Made by a program: the position numbers and the translations under genes
Shown: in pieces, positions 16,413-24,220 of the stretch
How positions within the stretch are numbered: position 1 is the stretch's first letter
Layout: every line of letters begins with the position of its first letter
NCBI RefSeq assembly: GCF_900105785.1
Contig: NZ_LT629799.1
Coordinates: forward strand, 3,472,001 to 3,536,000
DNA from: Microlunatus sagamiharensis
GTDB lineage: Bacteria > Actinomycetota > Actinomycetes > Propionibacteriales > Propionibacteriaceae
Direction: 5' to 3'
DNA: 64,000 bases
Notes under the pieces: model-generated
What the model was told of the DNA's origin: nothing
What the model saw: only the letters and a program-made list of their open reading frames with translations
Database searches by the model: none

Positions 16413-17983
16413 AGCTCACCCTGCTCCGCAACAGCCTGCGCCGCAGCACCTGGCGCACCGTCGGGCTCGTGCTCGCCGCCGTCTACGCGCTCGGCGTCGT
16501 GGCCGCCGTGTACGCGGGCCTGGTCGCCCTGCGCTGGACCTCGACCGCGACCACCGGCCAGGTCACGGTGCCGGTCTACGCCGGCCTCACGCTCGGCTGG
16601 CTGATGCTGTCGCTGCTCGTCTTCGGCGTGGACGAGACGGTCGACCCCGCCCGCTTCGCGCTGCTGCCCGTACGGGCGCGCGACCTGGTGCCCGGTCTGC
16701 TCGCCGCCGCGCTGGTCGGGGTGCCCGGCGTCGCCACGGCCCTGGTCGCGCTCGGGCTGGTCGTCACCTGGGCCCGGACGCCGGTCCTCGCCGTGGCGGC
16801 CCTGGTCGCGGCCGTGCTCGGCACCCTCACCTGCGTGCTGCTCTCCCGGACCGCGACGTCGGCCTTCGCCGCCTTCCTGTCGTCGCGCCGCTTCCGCGAC
16901 GTCGCCGCGGTCCTGCTCGCGCTGGTCGGGGCCTTCGTGGGCGTCGGGGCCAACCTCCTCGGCCGGGCCGCCTCGGCCCAGGACCCCGCCGCGCTGCCCG
17001 GCCTGCTGGCCGGGGTGGCGGCGGTGGCCGCGTGGAGCCCGTTCGGCTGGGCCTGGGCGGTGCCGGCCGACGTCGCGCGCGGCGCCTGGGGGTCCGCCGC
17101 CGCGCACCTCGTCCTGGCGGCGGCCCTCGTCCTCGGCCTCGGGGCCGCCTGGACCCGGGTCCTGGGACGGCGCCTGGTGGAGCCCACGCTGGGCGGCACC
17201 GGAGGCGGCCGGGTCGTCGCCGCGGGCCGCATCGAGCGGCTCTTCCCGGCCGACGCGGCCGGAGCCGTCGCCGTCCGGTGCCTGCGCTACTGGCGCCGCG
17301 ACCCCCGCCACGTCACCCTGCTCGCCAGCTACCTCATCGCCCCGGTCGTGCTCGTGGTGACGCTCGGGGCCGGCTCGGCCGACGTCACGACGTTCACCGT
17401 CTTCGCCCCGTGCGTGCTCGCGTTCGTCGTCGGGACGGGCCTGGCCCAGGACCTCTGCTTCGACGGCAGCGCGGTCTGGACGCACCTCAGCGCCGGCGTC
17501 GCGGGCGTCGACGACCGCCGCGGCCGCGTGCTGGCCACGCTCGCCCTCTTCGGGCCGCTGATGGTGGTCGTGCACCTGCTCACCGCCCTGCTCTCCGGCG
17601 GCTGGGCCTTCGTGCCCGCCGCCGTCGGGCTCAGCGCGGCCCTCGCGCTCGGCGGCCTGGGGGTCGGGGCGTGGGTCGGGGCGGTCTGGCAGTGGCCGAC
17701 CCCGTCGCCGGGGGACAGCCCGTTCCAGCGGGGGAGCTCGGGCGGGCTGCCGGCGCTCGCGTCGGCCGGGGCGGTCCTGCTCGGCACCACCCTCGCGGGC
17801 CTGCCGCCGCTCGCGCTGCTCCTCGGCGGCCTCTTCTGGCGGCCGTGGCTGGGCTGGGTCGCGCTGCCGGTCGGGGTGCTCGTCGGGGTGGTCGTGCTGC
17901 GCGTCGGGATCGTGCGCGGCGGGCGGCTGCTCGACCGGAAGTGGCCCGAGGTGCTCTCGGCGGTCTCCGAGCGCGCCGCGTGA
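16388..17983 (+). CDS. ABC exporter permease, polytopic membrane protein
   Basis: A 531-residue protein with about 12 hydrophobic segments, partner of the preceding ATPase. It starts with a basic, amphipathic VALLVGLKLTLLRNSLRRSTWRTVG, then alternates membrane helices with short Arg-rich loops; a longer soluble loop (about residues 265-300) precedes a second helical half. The GTG at 16388 is inside the ATPase gene, preceded by GAGGAAGGA, which fixes the start. Its end is followed at once by the inverted-repeat element at 18014. Substrate unknown. Confidence 0.88.
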   Translation: MVALLVGLKLTLLRNSLRRSTWRTVGLVLAAVYALGVVAAVYAGLVALRWTSTATTGQVTVPVYAGLTLGWLMLSLLVFGVDETVDPARFALLPVRARDLVPGLLAAALVGVPGVATALVALGLVVTWARTPVLAVAALVAAVLGTLTCVLLSRTATSAFAAFLSSRRFRDVAAVLLALVGAFVGVGANLLGRAASAQDPAALPGLLAGVAAVAAWSPFGWAWAVPADVARGAWGSAAAHLVLAAALVLGLGAAWTRVLGRRLVEPTLGGTGGGRVVAAGRIERLFPADAAGAVAVRCLRYWRRDPRHVTLLASYLIAPVVLVVTLGAGSADVTTFTVFAPCVLAFVVGTGLAQDLCFDGSAVWTHLSAGVAGVDDRRGRVLATLALFGPLMVVVHLLTALLSGGWAFVPAAVGLSAALALGGLGVGAWVGAVWQWPTPSPGDSPFQRGSSGGLPALASAGAVLLGTTLAGLPPLALLLGGLFWRPWLGWVALPVGVLVGVVVLRVGIVRGGRLLDRKWPEVLSAVSERAA

Positions 17984-18013
17984 CCCTGCCGTCCAGGCCG
18001 GGCGGCGACTGGC

Positions 18014-18179
18014 CTAGGTCGTGTTGATCAAGTCCCGGCAGGTGCTGACGGGGCATCCGCGCCCGGTCCGGCAAGCCGGAGGAGCGAGAGCGCAGCGGGC
18101 TGCGCCGAGCGAGGCCGGCGCAGCCGGTCGGGATGCGGGGCCCCGTCAGCGCCCGTCGGACTTGATCAACGCGGCCTAG
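18014..18179. repeat. 165-bp inverted-repeat element, copy 1
   Basis: A self-complementary element with ends CTAGGTCGTGTTGATCAAG and the matching inverted CTTGATCAACGCGGCCTAG. The inner arms GGTGCTGACGGGGC and GCCCCGTCAGCGCC also pair. The middle 126 bp (18035-18160) differs from copy 2 at only five positions. Its right end supplies the TAG stop of the GH13 gene. Probable non-coding repeat or MITE-like element, also able to act as a terminator between the converging genes. Confidence 0.9.
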
Positions 18180-20473
18180 TCGCGGACGCTCGGCCGCTCG
18201 CCGCGCTCGTGGGAGACGAGGTGCTCGCCCGGGCAGAGCACGAGCAGCGACTTGAACTCGTGCGGGCCGAGGCGGACGCCGAAGCTGTAGAGGTCGTCGA
18301 CGGTCCCGACCTCCTCGTCGGTGAACATGTCGACCAGGACGCTGCCCGGCACGAGCTGCTCGGAGCGCACCCCGCCGGACACCTCCTCGCCGCTGAAGTT
18401 GAGCACCGTGATCTGCTCGGCGTCGCTCAGCCGGTGCACCATCACGAGCATCGCCTTGTTCGACACCGGCGGCACGTCGAGCTGCACGCCGGTGGCGATG
18501 CCGTAGCGCTTGCGCACGTCCAGGACGTGCGCGAGCCGCCGGGCGAAGGAGTCCTCGTCCTGGAGCTGGGCCGGCAGCGGCCCGTAGAGCGCGACGCCCT
18601 TCGGCATCTGCATGAGCGACTCGGTCGCGTCGGGCCGGTAGTCCATGAGGTCGTACGCGGAGCGGTGGATCCAGCGTGTGTCCCCGTCGCCGAGCAGCCG
18701 CGCGACCTGGCGGCGGTCCAGGGTCAGGGCCCCAACGAGGTCCCAGCCCGAGAGCGCGAAGACGCCCGGCTGCAGGGCGTTGAAGGCCGCGAGCAGCAGG
18801 TGCGCGCGGCGGATCTGCTCCGTCTGGTCCTCGTCGAGGTCGTCGATAGAGGTGAAGCCGAGCGACGCGGCGATGATCGTCGCCGTCGTCGAGGCGATGC
18901 CGTTCTGCGTGAACGTGGCGTTGTACGGGCCCGCGTCCCCGGTCAGGTGCGCGAGCAGGTCGTTCCTGATCTTGACCGCGAGGTCGCGGCCCTTGATCGG
19001 CACGCGCTGGTAGACGAAGTCGTCGTCGGAGTGCAGCGTCGCGAAGTGCACGAGCTCGTAGGTCATCTCGTCGTGGTTCTGCAGCGCGTGCACGAGCGAG
19101 GCGGGCTCGACACCCATGTCCTTGGCCAGGTTGAGCGTCAGCCGCACGAAGGCGGTGTCGCCCGTGGCCATGGCGTGGTGGTAGGCGGGACGGTTGACGA
19201 AGTCGTACGACAGGTCGGCACCGCGCTCGGCGGTGTTCTTGATGTCGTCGATCGTGAGGTTCAGCTCCTGGAAGGTGAACCCGCCGACCTTGCGGACCAT
19301 GCTGGCGATCAGCTGGTTGGCCGCCTCCGACAGCGGGTGGCCCTCCGACCAGGCCGGGGAGTCCTCGGTGCTCTTCTCCACGCCGAGGAAGCCGTTGGCG
19401 TCGAGGCGGAGCGCGCCGCTGCCGAGGTCGCCCAGGGAGTGCAGCGCGTCGCCGATGACCAGGCGCATGCCGGCGAAGCTGGGGTCGAGCCAGTTGATCG
19501 AGGGCTGGCCCTCCTTGAAGTAGTGCAGGTAGACCCAGCGGTGCTCGACGCCGTCCGGCCCGAGCACGGGCGGGGTGACGCTCCAGTTGGTGTCCTTGAC
19601 GCCGGGCTCGTAGAAGATGACGCGCTGGAGCCGGCCGATGATGTAGCCCTGCTTGGCCAGCAGCGCCTCCGCCTCGTCGTCGAGGTTGACCGAGTCGCGG
19701 CCCTTGGGGACCTTGGGCAGCAGGTGCCAGTCCTTCTCCTCGATCTCCACCATGTGGTAGATCCCGGGGAAGTCGCCGACCTTCATCTCCGCGAGGCGGA
19801 AGTCCGCGCCCTTGCCGGTGTGGCCGGGCACGATGTCGTCGATGATCATGCCGAGGTGGCTCGCCGCCACCTCCGTCATCGCCCGGAACTCGTCCTCGGT
19901 GCCGAAGGCGTCGTCGATCTGGGTGCTGATCCGGTCGAAGTGGCCGTCGACGCTCGGCGTCGACTCCCAGCCGAGGATGCCGCCGGCCCGCTTGACCGGA
20001 CCGGTGTGGACGCCGTCGATGCCGATCGCCTCGAAGGCCGCCCACAGGTCGTCGTCGCCGAGCGTGCCGAGGAAGGACGTGCCCGGCTTGGTGATCATCG
20101 AGATCGGGTACGCCGTGAACCACACCGACGCCTTCTCGATCGCCGCGCGCGGGTCGGGGTTGGCGTACGGGTTCTGCCACATGCTCCCCTGCCCGGAGAA
20201 CTGCTTGGCGAACTCGTACGCGTCGCCGAGCATCGACTGCTCGCGCAGCCAGTCGACGTAGTCGGGGTTGTCGCCCTTGGGCCGCCCGGAGCGCTCCTTG
20301 GGGCGGCGCGGGAAGAGCCCGCGCAGCCGGCCGCGGGGGCGCAGCCGCTGGGGGCGCGCCGGGTAGCGCTGCTCGTCGAAGCTGATCTCCGGCTCGCGCG
20401 ACTCCTCGGCGTCGGTGCCCGGCGGGGTCGGCTCGACCTCGGTCACGTCGTCGGGGCGCGAGTCGTCGGTCAT
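18176..20473 (-). CDS. GH13 glycoside hydrolase, trehalose synthase (TreS)-like
   Basis: A 765-residue alpha-amylase-superfamily enzyme. The four GH13 regions are present: [24 protein letters not shown] (nucleophile Asp), [15 protein letters not shown] (acid/base Glu), [14 protein letters not shown]. Regions III-IV and the C-terminal beta domain most resemble maltose alpha-D-glucosyltransferases (trehalose synthases), which interconvert maltose and trehalose. The usual NH of region I is replaced by GH, and the protein carries an extra Pro/Arg-rich N-terminal segment of about 65 residues. AGGAG precedes the ATG. No other trehalose gene is adjacent. The reaction assignment is inference. Confidence 0.82.
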   Translation of the reverse strand: MTDDSRPDDVTEVEPTPPGTDAEESREPEISFDEQRYPARPQRLRPRGRLRGLFPRRPKERSGRPKGDNPDYVDWLREQSMLGDAYEFAKQFSGQGSMWQNPYANPDPRAAIEKASVWFTAYPISMITKPGTSFLGTLGDDDLWAAFEAIGIDGVHTGPVKRAGGILGWESTPSVDGHFDRISTQIDDAFGTEDEFRAMTEVAASHLGMIIDDIVPGHTGKGADFRLAEMKVGDFPGIYHMVEIEEKDWHLLPKVPKGRDSVNLDDEAEALLAKQGYIIGRLQRVIFYEPGVKDTNWSVTPPVLGPDGVEHRWVYLHYFKEGQPSINWLDPSFAGMRLVIGDALHSLGDLGSGALRLDANGFLGVEKSTEDSPAWSEGHPLSEAANQLIASMVRKVGGFTFQELNLTIDDIKNTAERGADLSYDFVNRPAYHHAMATGDTAFVRLTLNLAKDMGVEPASLVHALQNHDEMTYELVHFATLHSDDDFVYQRVPIKGRDLAVKIRNDLLAHLTGDAGPYNATFTQNGIASTTATIIAASLGFTSIDDLDEDQTEQIRRAHLLLAAFNALQPGVFALSGWDLVGALTLDRRQVARLLGDGDTRWIHRSAYDLMDYRPDATESLMQMPKGVALYGPLPAQLQDEDSFARRLAHVLDVRKRYGIATGVQLDVPPVSNKAMLVMVHRLSDAEQITVLNFSGEEVSGGVRSEQLVPGSVLVDMFTDEEVGTVDDLYSFGVRLGPHEFKSLLVLCPGEHLVSHERGERPSVRD

Positions 20474-20552
20474 CGTTCTCCTGGGGCGTGCGCGGTTCCG
20501 GCGAGGACGGGGCGTGGGGGCGGTTGTTGCGCGACCAAAGTAGTTGACTCCG

Positions 20553-20717
20553 CCAGGTCGTGTCTCTCGACGTCCGGCAGGTGCTGACGTGGCCTCCGCG
20601 CCCGGTCCGGCAAGCCGGAGGAGCGAGAGCGCAGCGGGCTGCGCCGAGCGAGGCCGGCGCCGCCGGTCGGGATGCGGGGCCGCGTCAGCACCCGTCGGAG
20701 GCGGGAGACGCGGCCTA
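20553..20717. repeat. 165-bp inverted-repeat element, copy 2
   Basis: Second copy (core 20574-20699, 121 of 126 positions equal to copy 1). The outer arms differ from copy 1 (GTGTCTCTCG against GGGAGACGCGG) but still pair with each other, so the stem is kept while the sequence changes. Its right end again supplies a stop codon, here for the gene ending at 20715. Confidence 0.9.
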
Positions 20718-21512
20718 CAGGCCGGGGGGCGGGTTCAGCAGGCTGGACGAGTGCAGCTTGAAGGGTGCGCCGGTCGGGTCCAGGAGGTCCGCGATGCGCC
20801 CGAAGGGGGTGTCCGTGGCCCCCATCAGCACCGTCGCGCCGTGCTCCTCGGCGACCCGCTGGGCGGCGTCGACGTCGTCCACGCCGAGGTAGACGGCCCA
20901 GTGGCTCGGCACCGCGTCCGGCAGGATCCGGGCGGAGTCCATCAGCCCGGCGACCTCCGTCTGGTCGACCTTCGCGGTGAGGTAGCGGAAGTCGTCCTCG
21001 TCGCTCGTGACCTCGAGGTCCCAGCCGAAGACGTGCTCGTAGAACTCACGGCTGGCCCCGAAGCCCTTGCTGTGGACCTCGGCCCAGACGACCGAGCCCG
21101 GTTCCGCGTGGCGCCCGAACCCGGTGTGCCGGCCCGCCTGCCAGACGCCGACGACGGCGCCCGCGGGATCGACCAGCACGGCCATCGTGCCGAGGTCGCC
21201 GACCCGCAGCGGCGGCGCGAGCACCGTCGCGCCCGCCTCGACCGCCCGGGCGACGGTCGCCTCCGCATCGGCCGTGGCCAGGTAGGTGCTCCAGGTGTCC
21301 GGGGTGCCGGAGTCGCCGCTGTTGCGCATCAGGCCGGCGACGTTGGCCCCGTCGGACGTAGCCAGGGTGTAGCCGCCGTACGCCTCGCCCTGGTCGGCGA
21401 ACTCCCAGCCGAGCACCGCGGCGTAGAAGGCCTGGCTCCGCTCGGGGTCGGAGGTGAACAGGTCCACCCAGCAGGGGGCGCCTGGCGGGAAGGGGGTGCT
21501 CCGGGTCGTCAC
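20715..21512 (-). CDS. VOC-family protein with two glyoxalase-like domains
   Basis: A 265-residue tandem vicinal-oxygen-chelate protein. Each half opens with the family pattern ([25 protein letters not shown] and [24 protein letters not shown]) and ends with a DPTGA or DPAGA turn ([26 protein letters not shown]). The fold serves lyases, dioxygenases and resistance proteins; the actinobacterial two-domain members have no settled reaction. Start GTG with TAGGGT 6 nt upstream. The stop codon is contributed by the adjacent repeat element. Confidence 0.88.
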   Translation of the reverse strand: MTTRSTPFPPGAPCWVDLFTSDPERSQAFYAAVLGWEFADQGEAYGGYTLATSDGANVAGLMRNSGDSGTPDTWSTYLATADAEATVARAVEAGATVLAPPLRVGDLGTMAVLVDPAGAVVGVWQAGRHTGFGRHAEPGSVVWAEVHSKGFGASREFYEHVFGWDLEVTSDEDDFRYLTAKVDQTEVAGLMDSARILPDAVPSHWAVYLGVDDVDAAQRVAEEHGATVLMGATDTPFGRIADLLDPTGAPFKLHSSSLLNPPPGL

Positions 21513-21518
21513 GGCCTC

Positions 21519-21524
21519 ACCCTA
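21519..21524 (-). promoter_or_regulatory. -10 hexamer of a leaderless promoter
   Basis: TAGGGT on the minus strand, 6 nt (GAGGCC) before the GTG at 21512. Confidence 0.65.
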
Positions 21525-21828
21525 GCGACGGGGCTCCTCGCTGCGGGGCCCTCGACGGGCTGGGCCGGGCGAGGGCGGGACCGGGGACGACAGGAGGGTG
21601 GCGACGGGACCGTCGCCACCCTCCTCGGGCTGCGTCCGGCGAGGCGTGGCCCCGCTCGACGGCAGCGTCGTTGCCGCACCCCCTGGTCCGGGACCACTCC
21701 CCACAAGCGGTCTCCCCGGGCGCTGCTGTGGCCCCCCGACCGGCAACGAGCACACCCTCTCCCGCGGCCGGGCCGGCGTCAAGAGCCTCTCAGCGTCTTT
21801 CTCAGCCTTCGGCTCCGGGCAGCACGAC
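21525..21828. other. Intergenic stretch without a convincing gene
   Basis: About 300 nt between the VOC gene and the methyltransferase gene, both on the minus strand. It holds the strong hairpin at 21593-21624. Short open frames here have poor codon usage and no start signals. A minus-strand TTGACG occurs near 21775 but no matching -10 was seen. Confidence 0.5.
21593..21624. terminator. Perfect 15-bp stem hairpin
   Basis: GGAGGGTGGCGACGG and its exact complement separated by GA. It lies downstream of the methyltransferase gene and 70 nt upstream of the VOC promoter, so it probably ends transcription from the DinB-methyltransferase pair. No T-run follows. Confidence 0.65.
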
Positions 21829-22575
21829 CTAGGGCCGGCGCCCCACGAAGAACTCCCGCGGCAGGCGGTCCTCGCTGGTCACCTCCGCGACCGAGCGGGC
21901 CTCGAAGCCGGCCTCGCCGAGCACCCGCAGCCACGTCTCCCGCGCGAAGAGCCCGAGCGTGTGGGTGTCGTGCGCGACCTGGACCGAGCCGTCGGGCGCG
22001 CGCAGCAGGAAGGCGTACTCGGTCACCGTCGTCGTGTCGGCCGGGTCGGGGTCGGTCGACCAGGAGAGGTAGCGCACCCCGCGCCCGTCCGCGGCGTCGC
22101 GTCCGCCGTGCTCGGTCGAGGGCTCGAAGTTCTCCGCGATGTCGTCGGGCACGAGCACGGCGACGCCGCCCGGGCGGCAGTGCGCGTACGCGGTCGCGAC
22201 GGCCGCCCGCAGGTCGTCCTCGGTGGTCATGTACTCGATCGCGTCGTGGACGAACACCGCGTCGAACTCCCGACCGAGCCGCAGCGTGCGCATGTCGCCC
22301 TGCAGGTGCTCGCAGTCGGGGTTGAGCGCGCGCGAGACGTCGAGCATCTGCTCGGACAGGTCGACCAGCGTCATCGCGAACCGCTGCTGGAGGTGGTGGG
22401 CGTTGTTGCCGCCGCCGCTGCCCAGCTCGAGGACGGTGCGCGTGGGCGGCTGCGCCCCGGCCAGCAGCTCCGCGGCGAAGGCGGCCTCCTCCGCGTACTC
22501 GTCCGGCGCCGAGATCAGCGGCCACCACGGGGCGAGGTCGCCGTAGAAGGCGGGCGCGCCGCCCGGCTCGCTCAC
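21829..22575 (-). CDS. SAM-dependent class I methyltransferase
   Basis: A 248-residue methyltransferase. Motif I VLELGSGGGNN is near residues 45-55, followed by VDLSEQMLDVSRALNP, GDMRTLRLGREFDAVFVHDAIEY (motifs II-III) and a C-terminal sheet with FLLRAPDG. The SAM-binding part is complete; the substrate is not predictable. The start GTG overlaps the stop of the DinB-like gene as GTGA, so the two are coupled. It ends just after CCTAGG, with no further gene close by. Confidence 0.88.
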   Translation of the reverse strand: MSEPGGAPAFYGDLAPWWPLISAPDEYAEEAAFAAELLAGAQPPTRTVLELGSGGGNNAHHLQQRFAMTLVDLSEQMLDVSRALNPDCEHLQGDMRTLRLGREFDAVFVHDAIEYMTTEDDLRAAVATAYAHCRPGGVAVLVPDDIAENFEPSTEHGGRDAADGRGVRYLSWSTDPDPADTTTVTEYAFLLRAPDGSVQVAHDTHTLGLFARETWLRVLGEAGFEARSVAEVTSEDRLPREFFVGRRP

Positions 22576-23141
22576 GCGACGCCCGCGCGCTCGGCGAGGC
22601 CCTTCACGTACGCCGCCTGGCCCACGTGCTGGAGCGTGTCGCTGACGACGCTGACCAGCCGGACGGCCGCGGTCACGGGCGGGTCCCAGTCCTCGTCGAC
22701 GACCCGGGCGAGCTCGGCCTCGCCGCCCTCGGAGCCGATCCGGTCGAGGTAGCGCAGCGTGAGCGCGTGCACGTCGGCGTGGTAGCCGGCGAGCAGCTCG
22801 GCGTCCACCGCCACCTGCCCCGCCTCGTCGGGGCTCTGGCCGTAGCCGATGACCCACGGGCCGAAGGGCAGGTCGAAGCGGTCGCGCCACGCCGGCCACA
22901 CCTGGTCGACGCCGGCGAGCCCGGCCACGTGGTCGTCCTGGACCCGGGTCAGGTGCCACAGCAGCCAGGCGATCGAGTTGGCCTCGGGGTCCGCGCGCCA
23001 GGTGGCGACCGCGGGCGTGAGGCCGTGCGCCAGGCCCTCCACGAGCCCGTGGACCCGCTCGAAGGAGTCGACCAGCAGGTCGTGGAGGGGACCCGTCCCC
23101 GCGGCGGGCGCGTCGGGACCGGAGGTGCCGGAGTCGGTCAT
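22572..23141 (-). CDS. DinB/DUF664-family protein
   Basis: A 189-residue four-helix-bundle protein of the DinB-like superfamily, which in actinobacteria includes mycothiol-dependent enzymes and metal-binding proteins. Histidines placed for the metal site are in IAWLLWHLTRVQDDHV and SDTLQHVGQAAYVKG. The C-terminal QHVGQAAYVKGL is a hallmark. The ATG lies 6 nt after TAGGGT with no ribosome-binding site. It overlaps the following methyltransferase gene. Role (thiol transfer or detoxification) is inferred from the family only. Confidence 0.87.
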   Translation of the reverse strand: MTDSGTSGPDAPAAGTGPLHDLLVDSFERVHGLVEGLAHGLTPAVATWRADPEANSIAWLLWHLTRVQDDHVAGLAGVDQVWPAWRDRFDLPFGPWVIGYGQSPDEAGQVAVDAELLAGYHADVHALTLRYLDRIGSEGGEAELARVVDEDWDPPVTAAVRLVSVVSDTLQHVGQAAYVKGLAERAGVA

Positions 23142-23147
23142 GGTCCG

Positions 23148-23201
23148 ACCCTAGTGAGGCCGACGGGCGCGGGCCCGTCGGGCCCGGGGCGTCCGTACGG
23201 T
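23148..23201. promoter_or_regulatory. Divergent pair of leaderless -10 boxes
   Basis: Minus strand TAGGGT (23148-23153), 6 nt before the ATG at 23141; plus strand TACGGT (23196-23201), 6 nt before the GTG at 23208. Both transcripts would start at their start codons. Confidence 0.65.
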
Positions 23202-23207
23202 GGGCGG

Positions 23208-23882
23208 GTGCCCACCGGTCCCCGTCCTCCCGCCGCCCCGCCCGTGCTCCCGGTCGGGCTGCGGCCCTGGCCGGACGGCGACGAGGACGACCCGCTCGCC
23301 CTGCTGCTCGAGGACGGTCTCGACGGCCGGCTGCTGGAGGACGCCGACCTGGGCGAGGCCGACCTGGTCGCGGGCTCGGTCGTGGCGAGCCTGCTGCGCG
23401 GCTGCCGCCTCGACGGGGCGGACCTCAGCCGCGCCCACCTCGTGGACTCGCTGCTCGAGGCCTGCGACGCCGCCGCGCTCAAGGCGCCGCGGTCGACCTG
23501 GCGCGGCTGCGAGGTCCGGGCCTCGCGCCTGGGGGCGGTCGAGGCGTACGACACGTCCTGGCGCGCGGTGCGCCTCGAGGGCTGCAAGGTCGACTACCTC
23601 AACGCCCGGTCGGCGGTGTGGCGCGACGTCGAGCTGATCGACTGCCGGATCGGCGAGCTCGACCTGGGCGGCGCGGAGGTCCGCGGCCTCCGGCTGGACG
23701 GGTGCACGGTCGGCGCGCTCGGCGTCCGGGGGGCCCGGCTGAGCGATGTCGACCTGCGGGGCGCCCGGATCGACGCGGTCGAGGGTCTCGACGGGCTGGG
23801 CGGCACCTGGATCACCGCGGCCCAGCTCGACGGCCTGGCCCCCGCCCTCGCCGAGCAGCTGGGGATCCAGGTGCTCGGCTGA
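23208..23882 (+). CDS. Pentapeptide-repeat protein
   Basis: A 224-residue protein. From about residue 38 on, it consists of pentapeptide-like units (A/C-D/R-L-x-x), for example LEDADLGEADLVAGSVV, LRGCRLDGADLSRAHLVD and LSDVDLRGARID, which build a right-handed quadrilateral beta-helix. Between about 85 and 160 the repeats are degenerate but keep the L-x-G-C rhythm. It ends with a short helical cap. Such proteins can mimic DNA and protect gyrase, but no target can be named here. Start GTG set by the TACGGT box. Confidence 0.9.
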   Translation: MPTGPRPPAAPPVLPVGLRPWPDGDEDDPLALLLEDGLDGRLLEDADLGEADLVAGSVVASLLRGCRLDGADLSRAHLVDSLLEACDAAALKAPRSTWRGCEVRASRLGAVEAYDTSWRAVRLEGCKVDYLNARSAVWRDVELIDCRIGELDLGGAEVRGLRLDGCTVGALGVRGARLSDVDLRGARIDAVEGLDGLGGTWITAAQLDGLAPALAEQLGIQVLG

Positions 23883-23915
23883 GGGCTGGGCTGGGGCTGG
23901 TGCGCGGCCGGGCGG

Positions 23916-24206
23916 CTAGTGCGCGGCCGGCCGGCGCGGGGCGTCGGTCGGGTTGGGGTCCGGGCGGTTCGGGTTGACCCTGGCCCACACCAGGAAGAGC
24001 ACGCCGAGGACTAGCATCCCGAGGCCCAGCCACAGGTTCATGTTGATGTCGGCGGCCTTGGCCAGCTCCGCCGGCGTGGTGAAGAACCCGGCGATCGTGA
24101 GCATCACGCCGTACAGCACGAACAGCGCACCGATCATGATCCGGATGTCGAAGAGCTTGGACGCGGCCGACGCCGTCGTCTTCTCGGTCTGGTTCTGCTC
24201 GCTCAT
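23916..24206 (-). CDS. Small two-helix membrane protein, symporter partner candidate
   Basis: A 96-residue protein with a polar N-terminus (about 20 residues), two transmembrane helices (about 24-43 and 57-77) and a Pro/Arg-rich tail. It is translated from an AGGAGGAGG site and begins 14 nt after the symporter gene, so the pair is an operon. Several SSS-family transporters have a small membrane partner encoded next to them (for example YjcH with ActP and the DUF997 protein with PanF). I propose an equivalent role; the sequence itself is not recognised. Confidence 0.75.
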   Translation of the reverse strand: MSEQNQTEKTTASAASKLFDIRIMIGALFVLYGVMLTIAGFFTTPAELAKAADINMNLWLGLGMLVLGVLFLVWARVNPNRPDPNPTDAPRRPAAH

Positions 24207-24220
24207 CTGCTTCCTCCTCC

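Noticed and set aside
18209-20587. Long plus-strand frame opposite the GH13 gene
   Set aside because: The GH13 catalytic motifs are on the minus strand; the plus frame has no recognisable sequence.
21780-21828. TPP-riboswitch-like CTGAGA on the minus strand
   Set aside because: Only the CTGAGA hexamer is present; the rest of the THI box and the partner helix are missing, and no thiamine gene follows.
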